This document shows positions 1 to 5,480 of a DNA stretch of 12,644 nt, piece by piece. Every line of letters begins with the position of its first letter. Position 1 is the first letter of the stretch. The translations under genes and the position numbers were made by a program. The notes under the pieces were generated by a model. That model ran no database searches, was not told where the DNA came from, and was given only the letters and a program-made list of their open reading frames with translations. Origin of the DNA: Candidatus Treponema excrementipullorum (GTDB lineage: Bacteria > Spirochaetota > Spirochaetia > Treponematales > Treponemataceae); assembly GCA_018883625.1 (NCBI GenBank), contig JAHLFV010000163.1, forward strand, positions 1 to 12,644. Reading direction: 5' to 3'.

Positions 1-2
1 CT

Positions 3-110
3 TACGTTGTTAGGGCTACTCCAGGGCTTATGTTCCTGCTGATAATAGGGGCTTTACTGGTAGTAATTCTTGTATGTTCCATTACAAGCTTTTTGTCAGA
101 GATGGATTAA
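3..110 (+). CDS. C-terminal end of a membrane protein (partial)
   Basis: An open frame enters from the left edge and ends in TAA at 108-110, giving the last 35 residues of a protein. The visible part is one strongly hydrophobic segment (about residues 8-30 of the fragment, GLMFLLIIGALLVVILVCSI) followed by a short tail ending SEMD, so the protein ends with a membrane helix near its C-terminus. It sits 26 nt upstream of the next gene in a T4SS-associated operon, which makes a membrane component of the conjugation machinery plausible, but there is too little sequence to name a family. Confidence 0.6.
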   Translation, partial: YVVRATPGLMFLLIIGALLVVILVCSITSFLSEMD

Positions 111-136
111 ATCAAAATAAATATTAGGAGGATAAT

Positions 137-481
137 ATGGTCAAACATGGTATTGTTTTTATTGTAGAATTTTTTATTTTCATTTGGTGTGCAAACAGTT
201 TTGCTGAAACATTAGTTCATATAAACCAGGTAACCAAAGAAATTGGAAATGCAAGTCATGAAGAATATTTTAATCAAATTGACACATCAGAAGAATATGC
301 ATCCGAATCTTTGCCCGAATCGCAAAACCAAAACTCATACGAAGAACTAAAAAAAGAAATAAAACACGACTTGATAGTTTTTTGTTCTATAATTAAAGCT
401 TTTGTTCTTATGTTTTTGTTAGCTGCAAGTTTAACTCTTGCTATAAATGAATGGGACAAAATAATGTGCTGGTGGTGTTAG
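137..481 (+). CDS. Hypothetical exported membrane protein, 114 aa
   Basis: The start is fixed by AGGAGG at 126-131, five bases before the ATG. The N-terminus looks like a signal peptide or anchor (hydrophobic residues about 5-20, possible cleavage after NSFA at about residue 23). A hydrophilic, Glu/Gln/Ser-rich stretch follows (about 35-75), then a second membrane segment (about 79-102), and the protein ends in the unusual tail CWWC. The hydrophilic middle would face the periplasm if the first segment is cleaved. I do not recognise a family. The size, two hydrophobic segments and position beside T4SS genes fit a small accessory conjugation protein, but this is inference from context only. Confidence 0.75.
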   Translation: MVKHGIVFIVEFFIFIWCANSFAETLVHINQVTKEIGNASHEEYFNQIDTSEEYASESLPESQNQNSYEELKKEIKHDLIVFCSIIKAFVLMFLLAASLTLAINEWDKIMCWWC

Positions 482-500
482 AAATCCAGGAGAGCATAAT

Positions 501-1139
501 ATGAGTTATCCATACAATGAATACAGAAGAAACCCGTTAGTTTTGATAAGTTTTATCTTAAAATTCATATTAATTCCTATTGCGATATTCATTGCTTTTA
601 TAGACATTGATATTGTAATAAATAAGAAACTTGAAAGCAGTGTCTCTCAAGTAGAACAGCAAAAGACAAAACGTAGTTCTCTTTTGTTTTTGGCAGATAT
701 TCTTGTTATTACCGCCATTATAGATTCTTTTAATTTTTATTTGAGTCATTTAGAACGAAAAGGGCATAAACTTCTTAAAAATGAAGTTGAAGCGTTAAGA
801 ATTACCGCATGGAAAAACAAAGCAAAAAAAATACCAGAATATATTATCCCGGATAATGATACTCAAATTGTAAAAGATAAAATTCCATGGAATACGAATG
901 AAGATATCTTATCGCAATACGCAAAGTATTCTATCCCTGTTATTTTCTTGGCAGAAACAGATTTTCCGACTGTATTAAAAACTATGACAGCTCCAAAGGC
1001 TTTGGAATTTGCCCGGAATTCATGTGCACAGGGGCATTGGGCATTCACTGCTAAAAATGTTTACGCAATTCTCAAAGATTATGAAGCTATTTTGCAGTGC
1101 AAATTTCAAGTAGAACGTTCAGAAGAAAAAGAAAAATAG
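501..1139 (+). CDS. Hypothetical membrane protein, 212 aa
   Basis: The ATG is preceded by AGGAG at 488-492 with 8 bases of spacing, and begins 19 nt after the previous stop. Two membrane segments are visible (about residues 13-38 and 62-80), separated by a short charged stretch. A soluble C-terminal part of about 130 residues follows, with charged and amphipathic sequence and a Lys/Glu-rich end. No signal peptide is apparent, so the N-terminal helices are probably anchors with the large part in the cytoplasm. I do not recognise the family. Its place in the run of genes leading to the VirB3-like protein and the trb genes suggests an element-specific T4SS accessory factor, which is not supported by any motif. 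Confidence 0.75.
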   Translation: MSYPYNEYRRNPLVLISFILKFILIPIAIFIAFIDIDIVINKKLESSVSQVEQQKTKRSSLLFLADILVITAIIDSFNFYLSHLERKGHKLLKNEVEALRITAWKNKAKKIPEYIIPDNDTQIVKDKIPWNTNEDILSQYAKYSIPVIFLAETDFPTVLKTMTAPKALEFARNSCAQGHWAFTAKNVYAILKDYEAILQCKFQVERSEEKEK

Positions 1140-1144
1140 ATATT

Positions 1145-1150
1145 AGGAGG
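1145..1150 (+). promoter_or_regulatory. Ribosome binding site that decides the nuclease start
   Basis: A perfect AGGAGG lies just after the stop of the preceding gene. In the nuclease frame it is 3 bases from GTG 1154 and 12 bases from ATG 1163, and neither spacing is ideal. The frame stays open upstream to 1097, but that start would overlap the preceding gene and place charged residues before the signal peptide. ATG 1163 is preferred, and GTG 1154 remains possible. Confidence 0.5.
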
Positions 1151-1162
1151 ATAGTGTCAACA

Positions 1163-1717
1163 ATGAACAATATAATGAAAATAAAGAGGAAAGTAAAAAA
1201 ACTTCTGGTACTCCCATTATTTGCTTCCCTTTTTTTTTCCTGTACAGCATTTTTTCCGACAGAACAGGAGACAGGGTATTCGGCAATCATTACATCTGTG
1301 ATTGATGGAGATACGGTTACAATCCGATTTAACACGGATATTCTTCCTTCGGGTTGTAACAGAACAGAGAAAGTCCGTCTTATTGGTATCAATACACCGG
1401 AACTGACAATCAATCCACCTGAATATTATGCAAAGGAAGCTAGAGATTTTCTTAATCAGTATTATCTTACACCTATAATAGTCAAATTTGATTCTGTATC
1501 AGATAGACGAGATCGGTATGGTCGCCTGCTTGCTTACATATATGATGACACCTCATTTGACAGTATTAACTGGCGTATTCTTTATTATGGCTATGGATAT
1601 TTCTACGGTCTGTTCGCCTTTGAAGCTGAAAAGATGGAAGAATTCAAAATAGCAGAAACAGATGCCAGGATAAATAAGAGAGGGCTATGGAATGAGTTGT
1701 ACACTGAAAAAAATTAG
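1163..1717 (+). CDS. Thermonuclease-family (SNase-like) lipoprotein
   Basis: Predicted calcium-dependent nuclease of the staphylococcal nuclease fold, tethered to a membrane by lipid. From ATG 1163 it has 184 residues. There is a Lys/Arg-rich n-region, a hydrophobic core and the lipobox LFFSC with the lipidated Cys at residue 27. The SNase core follows: VIDGDTV (46-52), VRLIGINTPEL (71-81), EARDFL (92-97) and DRYGRLLAYIY (117-127). By alignment to S. aureus nuclease, the key residues Arg35, Glu43 and Arg87 correspond to Arg72, Glu80 and Arg121, and all are present. Asp40 is replaced by Asn77, a known variant. SNase-family proteins (Nuc, ParB) are found on conjugative plasmids; here an envelope nuclease could clear extracellular DNA or act during transfer, but its role is inferred. 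A longer start at 1097 overlaps the preceding gene and is unlikely. Confidence 0.9.
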   Translation: MNNIMKIKRKVKKLLVLPLFASLFFSCTAFFPTEQETGYSAIITSVIDGDTVTIRFNTDILPSGCNRTEKVRLIGINTPELTINPPEYYAKEARDFLNQYYLTPIIVKFDSVSDRRDRYGRLLAYIYDDTSFDSINWRILYYGYGYFYGLFAFEAEKMEEFKIAETDARINKRGLWNELYTEKN

Positions 1718-1727
1718 GGGATACAAG

Positions 1728-1865
1728 ATGAAAGAGAAGCTTACAAAAAAAGAGAAAGAAAAAATTGAAGCTCTTTTGCAAGAGCGTTTAGTATCTATTT
1801 GTATAACGGATAAAAACGGCACAAGAACTGTTTCTACTGTATTAAATAAGGGGAGGAAGCTATAA
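1728..1865 (+). CDS. Small charged hypothetical protein, 45 aa
   Basis: ATG 1728 follows the nuclease stop by 10 bases, with a GGGG-containing stretch at 1717-1720 as a possible ribosome site. The frame runs 45 codons to TAA 1863-1865 and ends just before the next ATG. The product is very basic and acidic at the N-terminus (repeated Lys/Glu up to about residue 14), probably helical to about residue 22, with a polar C-terminal half (TDKNGTRTVSTV). No family is recognised. Support comes only from its fit in a tight operon, where it fills the sole gap between the nuclease and the VirB3-like gene. Confidence 0.5.
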   Translation: MKEKLTKKEKEKIEALLQERLVSICITDKNGTRTVSTVLNKGRKL

Positions 1866-1869
1866 AGAA

Positions 1870-2289
1870 ATGGATAAAAAATTAAACAATGCTCAAATTT
1901 ATGAAGAGTTGTATAAAGATAATGTTCTTTTTTTGGGGCTGAATCGATCTATGTTTTTGATTTTATTGTGTACACTCATAATTTTATCCGTTTTGTTTAA
2001 ATATACCGGAGCAATAATTACTGGTATTATATATTGTATTTCAGTTATTATTTTAAAAATCGATCACAATTTATTGAGAATCATACTTCGTAGTGTCATT
2101 AAAAAAGAAAAACTTACCAAGTATCAATTTCAATTTTTAACAGATACAATTGTATATGTCAAAAAAAAGAAAAAAAAATCAGGTATTTTGATGACTAGTT
2201 TTAGTCTCTTGAATTTAATTGGAGATGATTTTTTTTCTGATACCATAAATAACGCAATAAAATCAATATCACAAACGGGAGGTTTTTGA
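1870..2289 (+). CDS. VirB3/TrbD-like small inner-membrane protein
   Basis: A 139-residue protein. After a polar N-terminus (YEELYKDNVLFLGLNRSMF), two hydrophobic segments lie close together (about residues 27-46 and 48-64), followed directly by DHNLLRIILRSVIKKEKLTKYQ. This pattern (short N-terminus, 'GL-R' before paired helices, then a conserved Asp and an Arg-rich amphipathic stretch with a Tyr) resembles VirB3/TrbD, the small T4SS protein that works with the VirB4/TrbE ATPase at the inner membrane. No single diagnostic motif proves it, and it has an extra C-terminal part (about residues 95-139) not usual in the roughly 100-residue family. The ribosome site GGGAGG (1851-1856) lies 13 bases before the ATG, rather far. 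The stop overlaps the next ATG as TGATG. Confidence 0.5.
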   Translation: MDKKLNNAQIYEELYKDNVLFLGLNRSMFLILLCTLIILSVLFKYTGAIITGIIYCISVIILKIDHNLLRIILRSVIKKEKLTKYQFQFLTDTIVYVKKKKKKSGILMTSFSLLNLIGDDFFSDTINNAIKSISQTGGF

Positions 2290-2864
2290 TGAAGATTTAT
2301 CTTGCCGGGAAGATAACCGGAGATCCAAACTACCGGGAAAAGTTTGCAAAAGCGGAAAAAATTCTTGCGTCCCAAGGACACAGCGTTATGAATCCTGCCT
2401 GTTTGTCTGAATATAAAGAATTTAGCTGGGATGATTATATGACAGTGGCTTCTGCTATGCAGCAGGTGTGCGATGCAACGGTATTATTGCCTGATTGGAA
2501 GGATAGCCGAGGGGCAAGAACTGAGTTGAAAACGGCGGAAAGTCTGGAGCAGAAAATTTTTTGGGGAGTTGCTATAGAGCATGAATTTATACTTGCTCCA
2601 AATAAAGGTTTGAGCATGGATAAACTTAGTACAGACAGTATAGATAACTTAAGAAAAATTTCACTGGAACTACGCAAACAGCGGATGCGGTGCAGCCGGC
2701 GTTGCGGAGCCTGGGACTACATTAACAGGGACTGCTACATATTTGGTTGTAACCACCCTGCGCCATCCAGATGCGAGTATTACCTTGGGTGTGAATTAGC
2801 AAGGAGGCAGAATGGATTACAGAAGGAGAAGGAGAACGAAAATGAAGTTTTTGCTTGTGTATAG
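2289..2864 (+). CDS. DUF4406 (deoxyribosyltransferase-like) protein with Cys-rich tail
   Basis: The start is ATG 2289, with GGGAGGT at 2277-2283 five bases upstream; the TTG at 2286 just before it is not needed. The N-terminal 95 residues match the DUF4406 pattern seen in many phages and mobile elements: YLAGKITG near the N-terminus, NYREKFAKAEKIL, then GHSVMNPA, WDDYM, CDATVLLPDW, SRGARTEL. The fold is related to nucleoside 2-deoxyribosyltransferases, but the reaction of DUF4406 proteins is not established. Residues 135-168 hold six cysteines (135, 139, 149, 154, 162, 168) spaced like a metal-binding or disulfide-rich module, followed by a Lys/Glu-rich tail. It is coupled by one-base overlap to the preceding gene, and its end overlaps the following small gene. 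Confidence 0.8.
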   Translation: MKIYLAGKITGDPNYREKFAKAEKILASQGHSVMNPACLSEYKEFSWDDYMTVASAMQQVCDATVLLPDWKDSRGARTELKTAESLEQKIFWGVAIEHEFILAPNKGLSMDKLSTDSIDNLRKISLELRKQRMRCSRRCGAWDYINRDCYIFGCNHPAPSRCEYYLGCELARRQNGLQKEKENENEVFACV

Positions 2865-3060
2865 AGATAACGACGGGATATGCAATTTGCAGATTACAGA
2901 AGATTGTGCGTGTTATTCCCCACAGGATTTAAAACAAAGCATAGATAAATACAATCAATCGAAAACAAATAAACTGCACGGTTTCAGTGTTGAATTGGTG
3001 GACGACCAGATTGCGGTTGAAGCGGTAGAATTCGTCCAACATTTATACAAGGACACTTGA
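2842..3060 (+). CDS. Small hypothetical protein, 72 aa
   Basis: A compact soluble protein beginning MKFLLVYRDNDG, with two cysteines at CAC (about residues 20-22) and predicted mixed beta/alpha character; no family recognised. The start is ambiguous. ATG 2842 has a purine-rich GGAG at 2831-2834. An in-frame ATG at 2812 has a stronger AAGGAGG (2801-2807) but would add ten residues, mostly Arg, that read like a translated ribosome site. I prefer 2842. The gene overlaps the end of the DUF4406 gene by 23 bases, which suggests coupled translation. Confidence 0.65.
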   Translation: MKFLLVYRDNDGICNLQITEDCACYSPQDLKQSIDKYNQSKTNKLHGFSVELVDDQIAVEAVEFVQHLYKDT

Positions 3061-3129
3061 AATAACGGTAGAACAGAAAGAAAGGCTTATTACCCTGAAG
3101 GATGTTGTGCAATTATAGGTGAATATTAG
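3061..3129 (+). other. Short gap with no supported gene
   Basis: This 69-base stretch lies between the small hypothetical gene and the methyltransferase fragment. I see no start codon with a ribosome site for a gene of its own, no hairpin terminator and no convincing promoter. Its end carries the AGGTGA (3118-3123) that serves the downstream ATG 3130. Confidence 0.5.
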
Positions 3130-3246
3130 ATGAGTACAAAAGAATTCCATGTAGTAGATATGTTCTGCGGTGGTGGCGGGGAAAGTACCGGGTTGTTTAC
3201 TGCTGCGGAAAAATTATTTTCGAGTTATGTAGGCAAGGAAAAATGA
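3130..3246 (+). pseudogene. N-terminal remnant of a C5-cytosine DNA methyltransferase
   Basis: ATG 3130 has AGGTGA at 3118-3123 six bases upstream. It encodes 38 residues containing VVDMFCGGGGESTGLFTAA, the AdoMet-binding motif I found at the extreme N-terminus of C5-cytosine DNA methyltransferases of the type common in phages. The frame then ends at TGA 3244-3246 after FSSYVGKEK, with none of the later motifs (PCQ catalytic loop, ENV, QxRxR, target recognition). A full enzyme is usually over 300 residues, so this is a truncated 5' end. The TGA overlaps the ATG of the next gene as ATGA. It therefore looks like a deletion that fused the start of one methyltransferase gene to another, now perhaps acting as a leader or translational-coupling peptide. 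The motif match is clear; the deletion history is inference. Confidence 0.8.
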
Positions 3247-4016
3247 CAGGCGAAGTTTATAACATAGATTGTATGGAATATATGAAGACACTACCGGACA
3301 AAGCCTTTGATTTAGCTGTAGTTGATCCGCCGTACTTTTCTGGTCCAGAAAAGCGTGGATATTACGGACAAAAAGTAAGTAAAGTCGGAGTCCGTCGTGA
3401 TTATCCAATTTCTCCAACATGGAATATTCCAAGTTCAGAATATTTTTCTGAATTGGAAAGAGTTTCAAAGCATTACATTGTATGGGGTTGTAATTACTAT
3501 AATTTTATTTTTCCACCCGGAAGAATTGTATGGGACAAGTGTAACGATAAAAGTAGCTTTTCAAATTGTGAAATTGCTGCAACCAATCTTCATAATAGCG
3601 TCCGAATTTTCAGATTTATGTGGAACGGAATGTTACAGGGTAAAAGTGTTGCAGAAGGCCAAGTAATGCAGGGAAACAAAAGATTGAATGAATTAAGAAT
3701 TCATCCAACCCAGAAACCTATTGCGCTTTATAGATGGATTTTCAATCGCTATACAAAACCTGGCAATAAAATTCTTGACACCCACCTTGGAGGCGGTTCA
3801 TCCAGGATTGCAGCTTATGAAATGGGGCTTGATTTTATAGGTTGCGAAATCGATAAAAAGTACTTCGATGCACAAGAAACAAGGTTTGAAGAGTATAAAT
3901 GGCAAAAAGAACAACAACTTGAATTGAATTTTTATCCACATGACGACAAAGACACACCTATAATGTGTCGGCGGAGGATTGTGGGTAAATTGCACGGTTT
4001 AAGGAGAAAAGGATGA
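3243..4016 (+). CDS. DNA amino-methyltransferase (N6-adenine likely)
   Basis: A 257-residue site-specific DNA methyltransferase that transfers a methyl group from AdoMet to an exocyclic amino group in DNA. The catalytic motif IV, DPPY, is at residues 28-31. A target-recognition-like middle (about 40-145) contains IVWGCNYY and VRIFRFMWNG. The C-terminal part holds HPTQKP (154-159) and the AdoMet-binding motif I as KPGNKILDTHLGGGSS (172-187), followed by GLDFIGCEID. The order IV before I is the beta-class layout (N6_N4_Mtase family). DPPY favours N6-adenine over N4-cytosine, but the base is not proven. No restriction endonuclease gene is adjacent, so it is probably a solitary protective or regulatory enzyme. 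Its ATG overlaps the remnant's TGA, and its TGA overlaps the next ATG. Confidence 0.92.
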   Translation: MTGEVYNIDCMEYMKTLPDKAFDLAVVDPPYFSGPEKRGYYGQKVSKVGVRRDYPISPTWNIPSSEYFSELERVSKHYIVWGCNYYNFIFPPGRIVWDKCNDKSSFSNCEIAATNLHNSVRIFRFMWNGMLQGKSVAEGQVMQGNKRLNELRIHPTQKPIALYRWIFNRYTKPGNKILDTHLGGGSSRIAAYEMGLDFIGCEIDKKYFDAQETRFEEYKWQKEQQLELNFYPHDDKDTPIMCRRRIVGKLHGLRRKG

Positions 4017-4969
4017 AGTACACTATAGAGGGATTCGACCAAAAACAACTTATAAGTTACTCTTTAGACGCCTGTGATGCACTGATATTGAGGTGGTTCA
4101 TCGATTTTTCAGTGAGCGGTAAAATGAAAAAAACAATCCGTGGCAGAAAGATATTTTACCTTGTAAGATATCAAAGCATCATAGATGACTTGCCTATTTT
4201 GGGCATTGAAAATCCCCGGAACATTGGCCGACGTTTCGACAAATTTGTCAGTTGCGGATTGTTGGAAAAAGAAATAATCCGTGAAGGTACGGGTACACAG
4301 ACAATTTTTTGCCCGACAGACAAGGTCAATGCCCTCAGTTACAAAGAAAATAACGTGCTGAAGGTATCGGAAAGTACCATCAGAGAAAACACGACGGTAC
4401 CGGAAAATACCGTCATGGACTCACGACAGTACTCAAAAGTACCGTCTGATGGTACTCAAAAGTACGGTGCTTTAAATAAATTCTTCTACCAGAATTCATC
4501 TACTACTGCTACTGAAAATTTAAATTTAAAAAATAATCAATCAGATAAAACACACAATATAGCAGCAGTAGTCAGTAAATTAAAAATAAATTTTGAAAAG
4601 TATATAAATTGCTCAATCTTCTCGGATGACTTTTGGCAGAACTTAGCTTCTGTGTTGATTGATTATGGGCTTGCAGAAAAAATCAGTGAATATACCCAGT
4701 TTCTTTTTGAAAATCTTGGAAAAGTTGGCAATGCAGCAAATTATATATACAAAACTGCCGGATCTCATTACAGAATCCAGCAATTCATAAACACATTGTC
4801 GATAGCAAACAGTAAAAAACAGGAAAATGAACAAAAACAAAAACATTTTTGTGTCGTCTGTACCGAGCCGTTTTGGGGTGATGTATGCCCCTGCTGCGGT
4901 TTTCAGAATAAAAATTCGTATAACGAGCAGTTAGTAGAACAGGCTCGGTATAAATATAAATTTGGCTAA
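4013..4969 (+). CDS. Phage-type replication initiator-like protein with C-terminal zinc ribbon
   Basis: A 318-residue protein. The first about 105 residues (SLDACDALILRWFIDF, the RGRKIFYLVRY stretch, IIDDLPILGI, RRFDKFVSCGLLEKE) match the helix-turn-helix/winged-helix N-terminus of replication proteins of Firmicutes phages and related elements. The middle (about 105-180) is low-complexity, Ser/Thr/Asn-rich and probably disordered. At the C-terminus, C280-x2-C283 and C292-x2-C295 form a zinc ribbon. By analogy with phage initiators, it would bind repeated sites in its own gene and load the host helicase; this is inferred. The DNA of the middle region carries four iteron-like repeats and an AT-rich tract, listed separately. 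It is ATGA-coupled to the upstream methyltransferase and precedes ssb by 25 bases. It could instead be a transcriptional regulator, but the ssb neighbour favours replication. Confidence 0.75.
   Translation: MKYTIEGFDQKQLISYSLDACDALILRWFIDFSVSGKMKKTIRGRKIFYLVRYQSIIDDLPILGIENPRNIGRRFDKFVSCGLLEKEIIREGTGTQTIFCPTDKVNALSYKENNVLKVSESTIRENTTVPENTVMDSRQYSKVPSDGTQKYGALNKFFYQNSSTTATENLNLKNNQSDKTHNIAAVVSKLKINFEKYINCSIFSDDFWQNLASVLIDYGLAEKISEYTQFLFENLGKVGNAANYIYKTAGSHYRIQQFINTLSIANSKKQENEQKQKHFCVVCTEPFWGDVCPCCGFQNKNSYNEQLVEQARYKYKFG
4364..4468 (+). repeat. Four iteron-like 17-bp repeats inside the initiator gene (candidate origin)
   Basis: Copies at 4364-4380 (GTATCGGAAAGTACCAT), 4397-4413 (GTACCGGAAAATACCGT), 4429-4445 (GTACTCAAAAGTACCGT) and 4452-4468 (GTACTCAAAAGTACGGT). 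Ten of 17 positions are identical in all four; the first two share 14 of 17 bases and the last two 16 of 17. Start-to-start spacings are 33, 32 and 23 bases, so the copies are not all in the same reading frame and the repetition is at the DNA level, not the protein level. Copies contain internal dyads such as GTACT/AGTAC (third and fourth) and GACGGTA/TACCGTC (4393-4399 with 4408-4414). This is what binding sites for an initiator look like. Confidence 0.7.
4470..4612 (+). other. AT-rich tract next to the iterons (candidate unwinding element)
   Basis: Directly after the iterons the coding sequence becomes very AT-rich, including the palindromic AATTTAAATTTAAA core near 4518-4530, AAATAATCAA and a second block TAAATTAAAAATAAATTTTG at 4576-4595. 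An imperfect inverted repeat, ACTACTGCTACT (4502-4513) against AGCAGCAGTAGT (4561-4572), 11 of 12 pairing, brackets the first AT block. Iterons followed by an easily melted tract within the initiator gene is the lambda-O origin layout. The function is inferred. Confidence 0.5.
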
Positions 4970-4982
4970 CATAAGGACACAC

Positions 4983-4989
4983 AGGAGGT
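4983..4989 (+). promoter_or_regulatory. Ribosome binding site that fixes the ssb start
   Basis: AGGAGGT lies five bases before ATG 4995. The frame is open from ATG 4962, but that start lies inside the previous gene and would add eleven residues unlike any SSB N-terminus, so 4995 is the start. Confidence 0.85.
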
Positions 4990-4994
4990 TAAGT

Positions 4995-5471
4995 ATGTCT
5001 GATTTGAATAATGTAACATTGATGGGACGTTTGGTTCGTGATGCAGAAGTTCGACAAACGTCATCTGGCAAAAACTGCGCTCTTTTTTCGTTGGTTGTAA
5101 ATCGTACAAAGAAAGAAAACGACCAATATGTACAGACACCGCATTTTTTCAATCTCGCTCTGTTTGGTAGCCGCAGTCAAGGCTTACTCCCCTATCTTAA
5201 AAAAGGACAGCTGATCGTTGTTGAAGGACACTTAGAGCAACGACAGTGGGAAAAAGACGGCGAGAAAAGAAGTGGTACAGAAATTGTTGTTGAAGAAGTT
5301 CATCTGGCCGGCTACAAGAAGAGTGAAACAGATAATTGCGCTCAAACATCTTCTGATGGTATCCAGCCTCAAGTATCTTCTGATATCCCTCAAGCTCAAA
5401 CTTTTGCTGAAGATTTTGAAGTTGTTGGAAATACGACAGCTGACAATGATAGTAGTAATTTCTTTTATTGA
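4995..5471 (+). CDS. ssb: Single-stranded DNA-binding protein
   Basis: A 158-residue SSB of the bacterial OB-fold family that coats single-stranded DNA during replication or after conjugative entry. The OB domain is residues 1 to about 108: NNVTLMGRLVRDAEVR, then FSLVVNR, TPHFFNLALFG, LLPYLKKGQLIVVEGHLEQRQW and the terminal strand IVVEEVHLAGY. A Ser/Gln/Thr-rich linker follows, and the tail is DNDSSNFFY. This is acidic and ends in aromatic residues, so it is a variant of the usual DDDIPF tip that recruits partner proteins. It lies directly after the initiator-like gene, consistent with a replication module, although conjugative elements also commonly carry their own SSB. Confidence 0.95.
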   Translation: MSDLNNVTLMGRLVRDAEVRQTSSGKNCALFSLVVNRTKKENDQYVQTPHFFNLALFGSRSQGLLPYLKKGQLIVVEGHLEQRQWEKDGEKRSGTEIVVEEVHLAGYKKSETDNCAQTSSDGIQPQVSSDIPQAQTFAEDFEVVGNTTADNDSSNFFY

Positions 5472-5480
5472 GAGGTAAAT

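Noticed and set aside
93..123. Possible promoter before the first complete gene (TTGTCA with AT-rich sequence downstream)
   Set aside because: No good -10 box at 16-18 bases, and the gap between genes is only 26 bases, which fits operon read-through better.
3062..3118. A short protein-like open stretch (reading ITVEQKERL and onward) before the methyltransferase fragment
   Set aside because: It has no start codon with a ribosome site and is closed upstream by a stop at 3026-3028; too short to separate from chance.
3397..3666. An 89-codon + strand frame inside the methyltransferase gene
   Set aside because: It is out of frame with a gene whose catalytic motifs span this stretch, and it has no ribosome site.
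4287..4296. GTACGGGTAC-like sequence upstream of the iterons, considered as a fifth copy
   Set aside because: The spacing between the two GTAC-like halves differs from the four aligned copies and the AAA core is missing.
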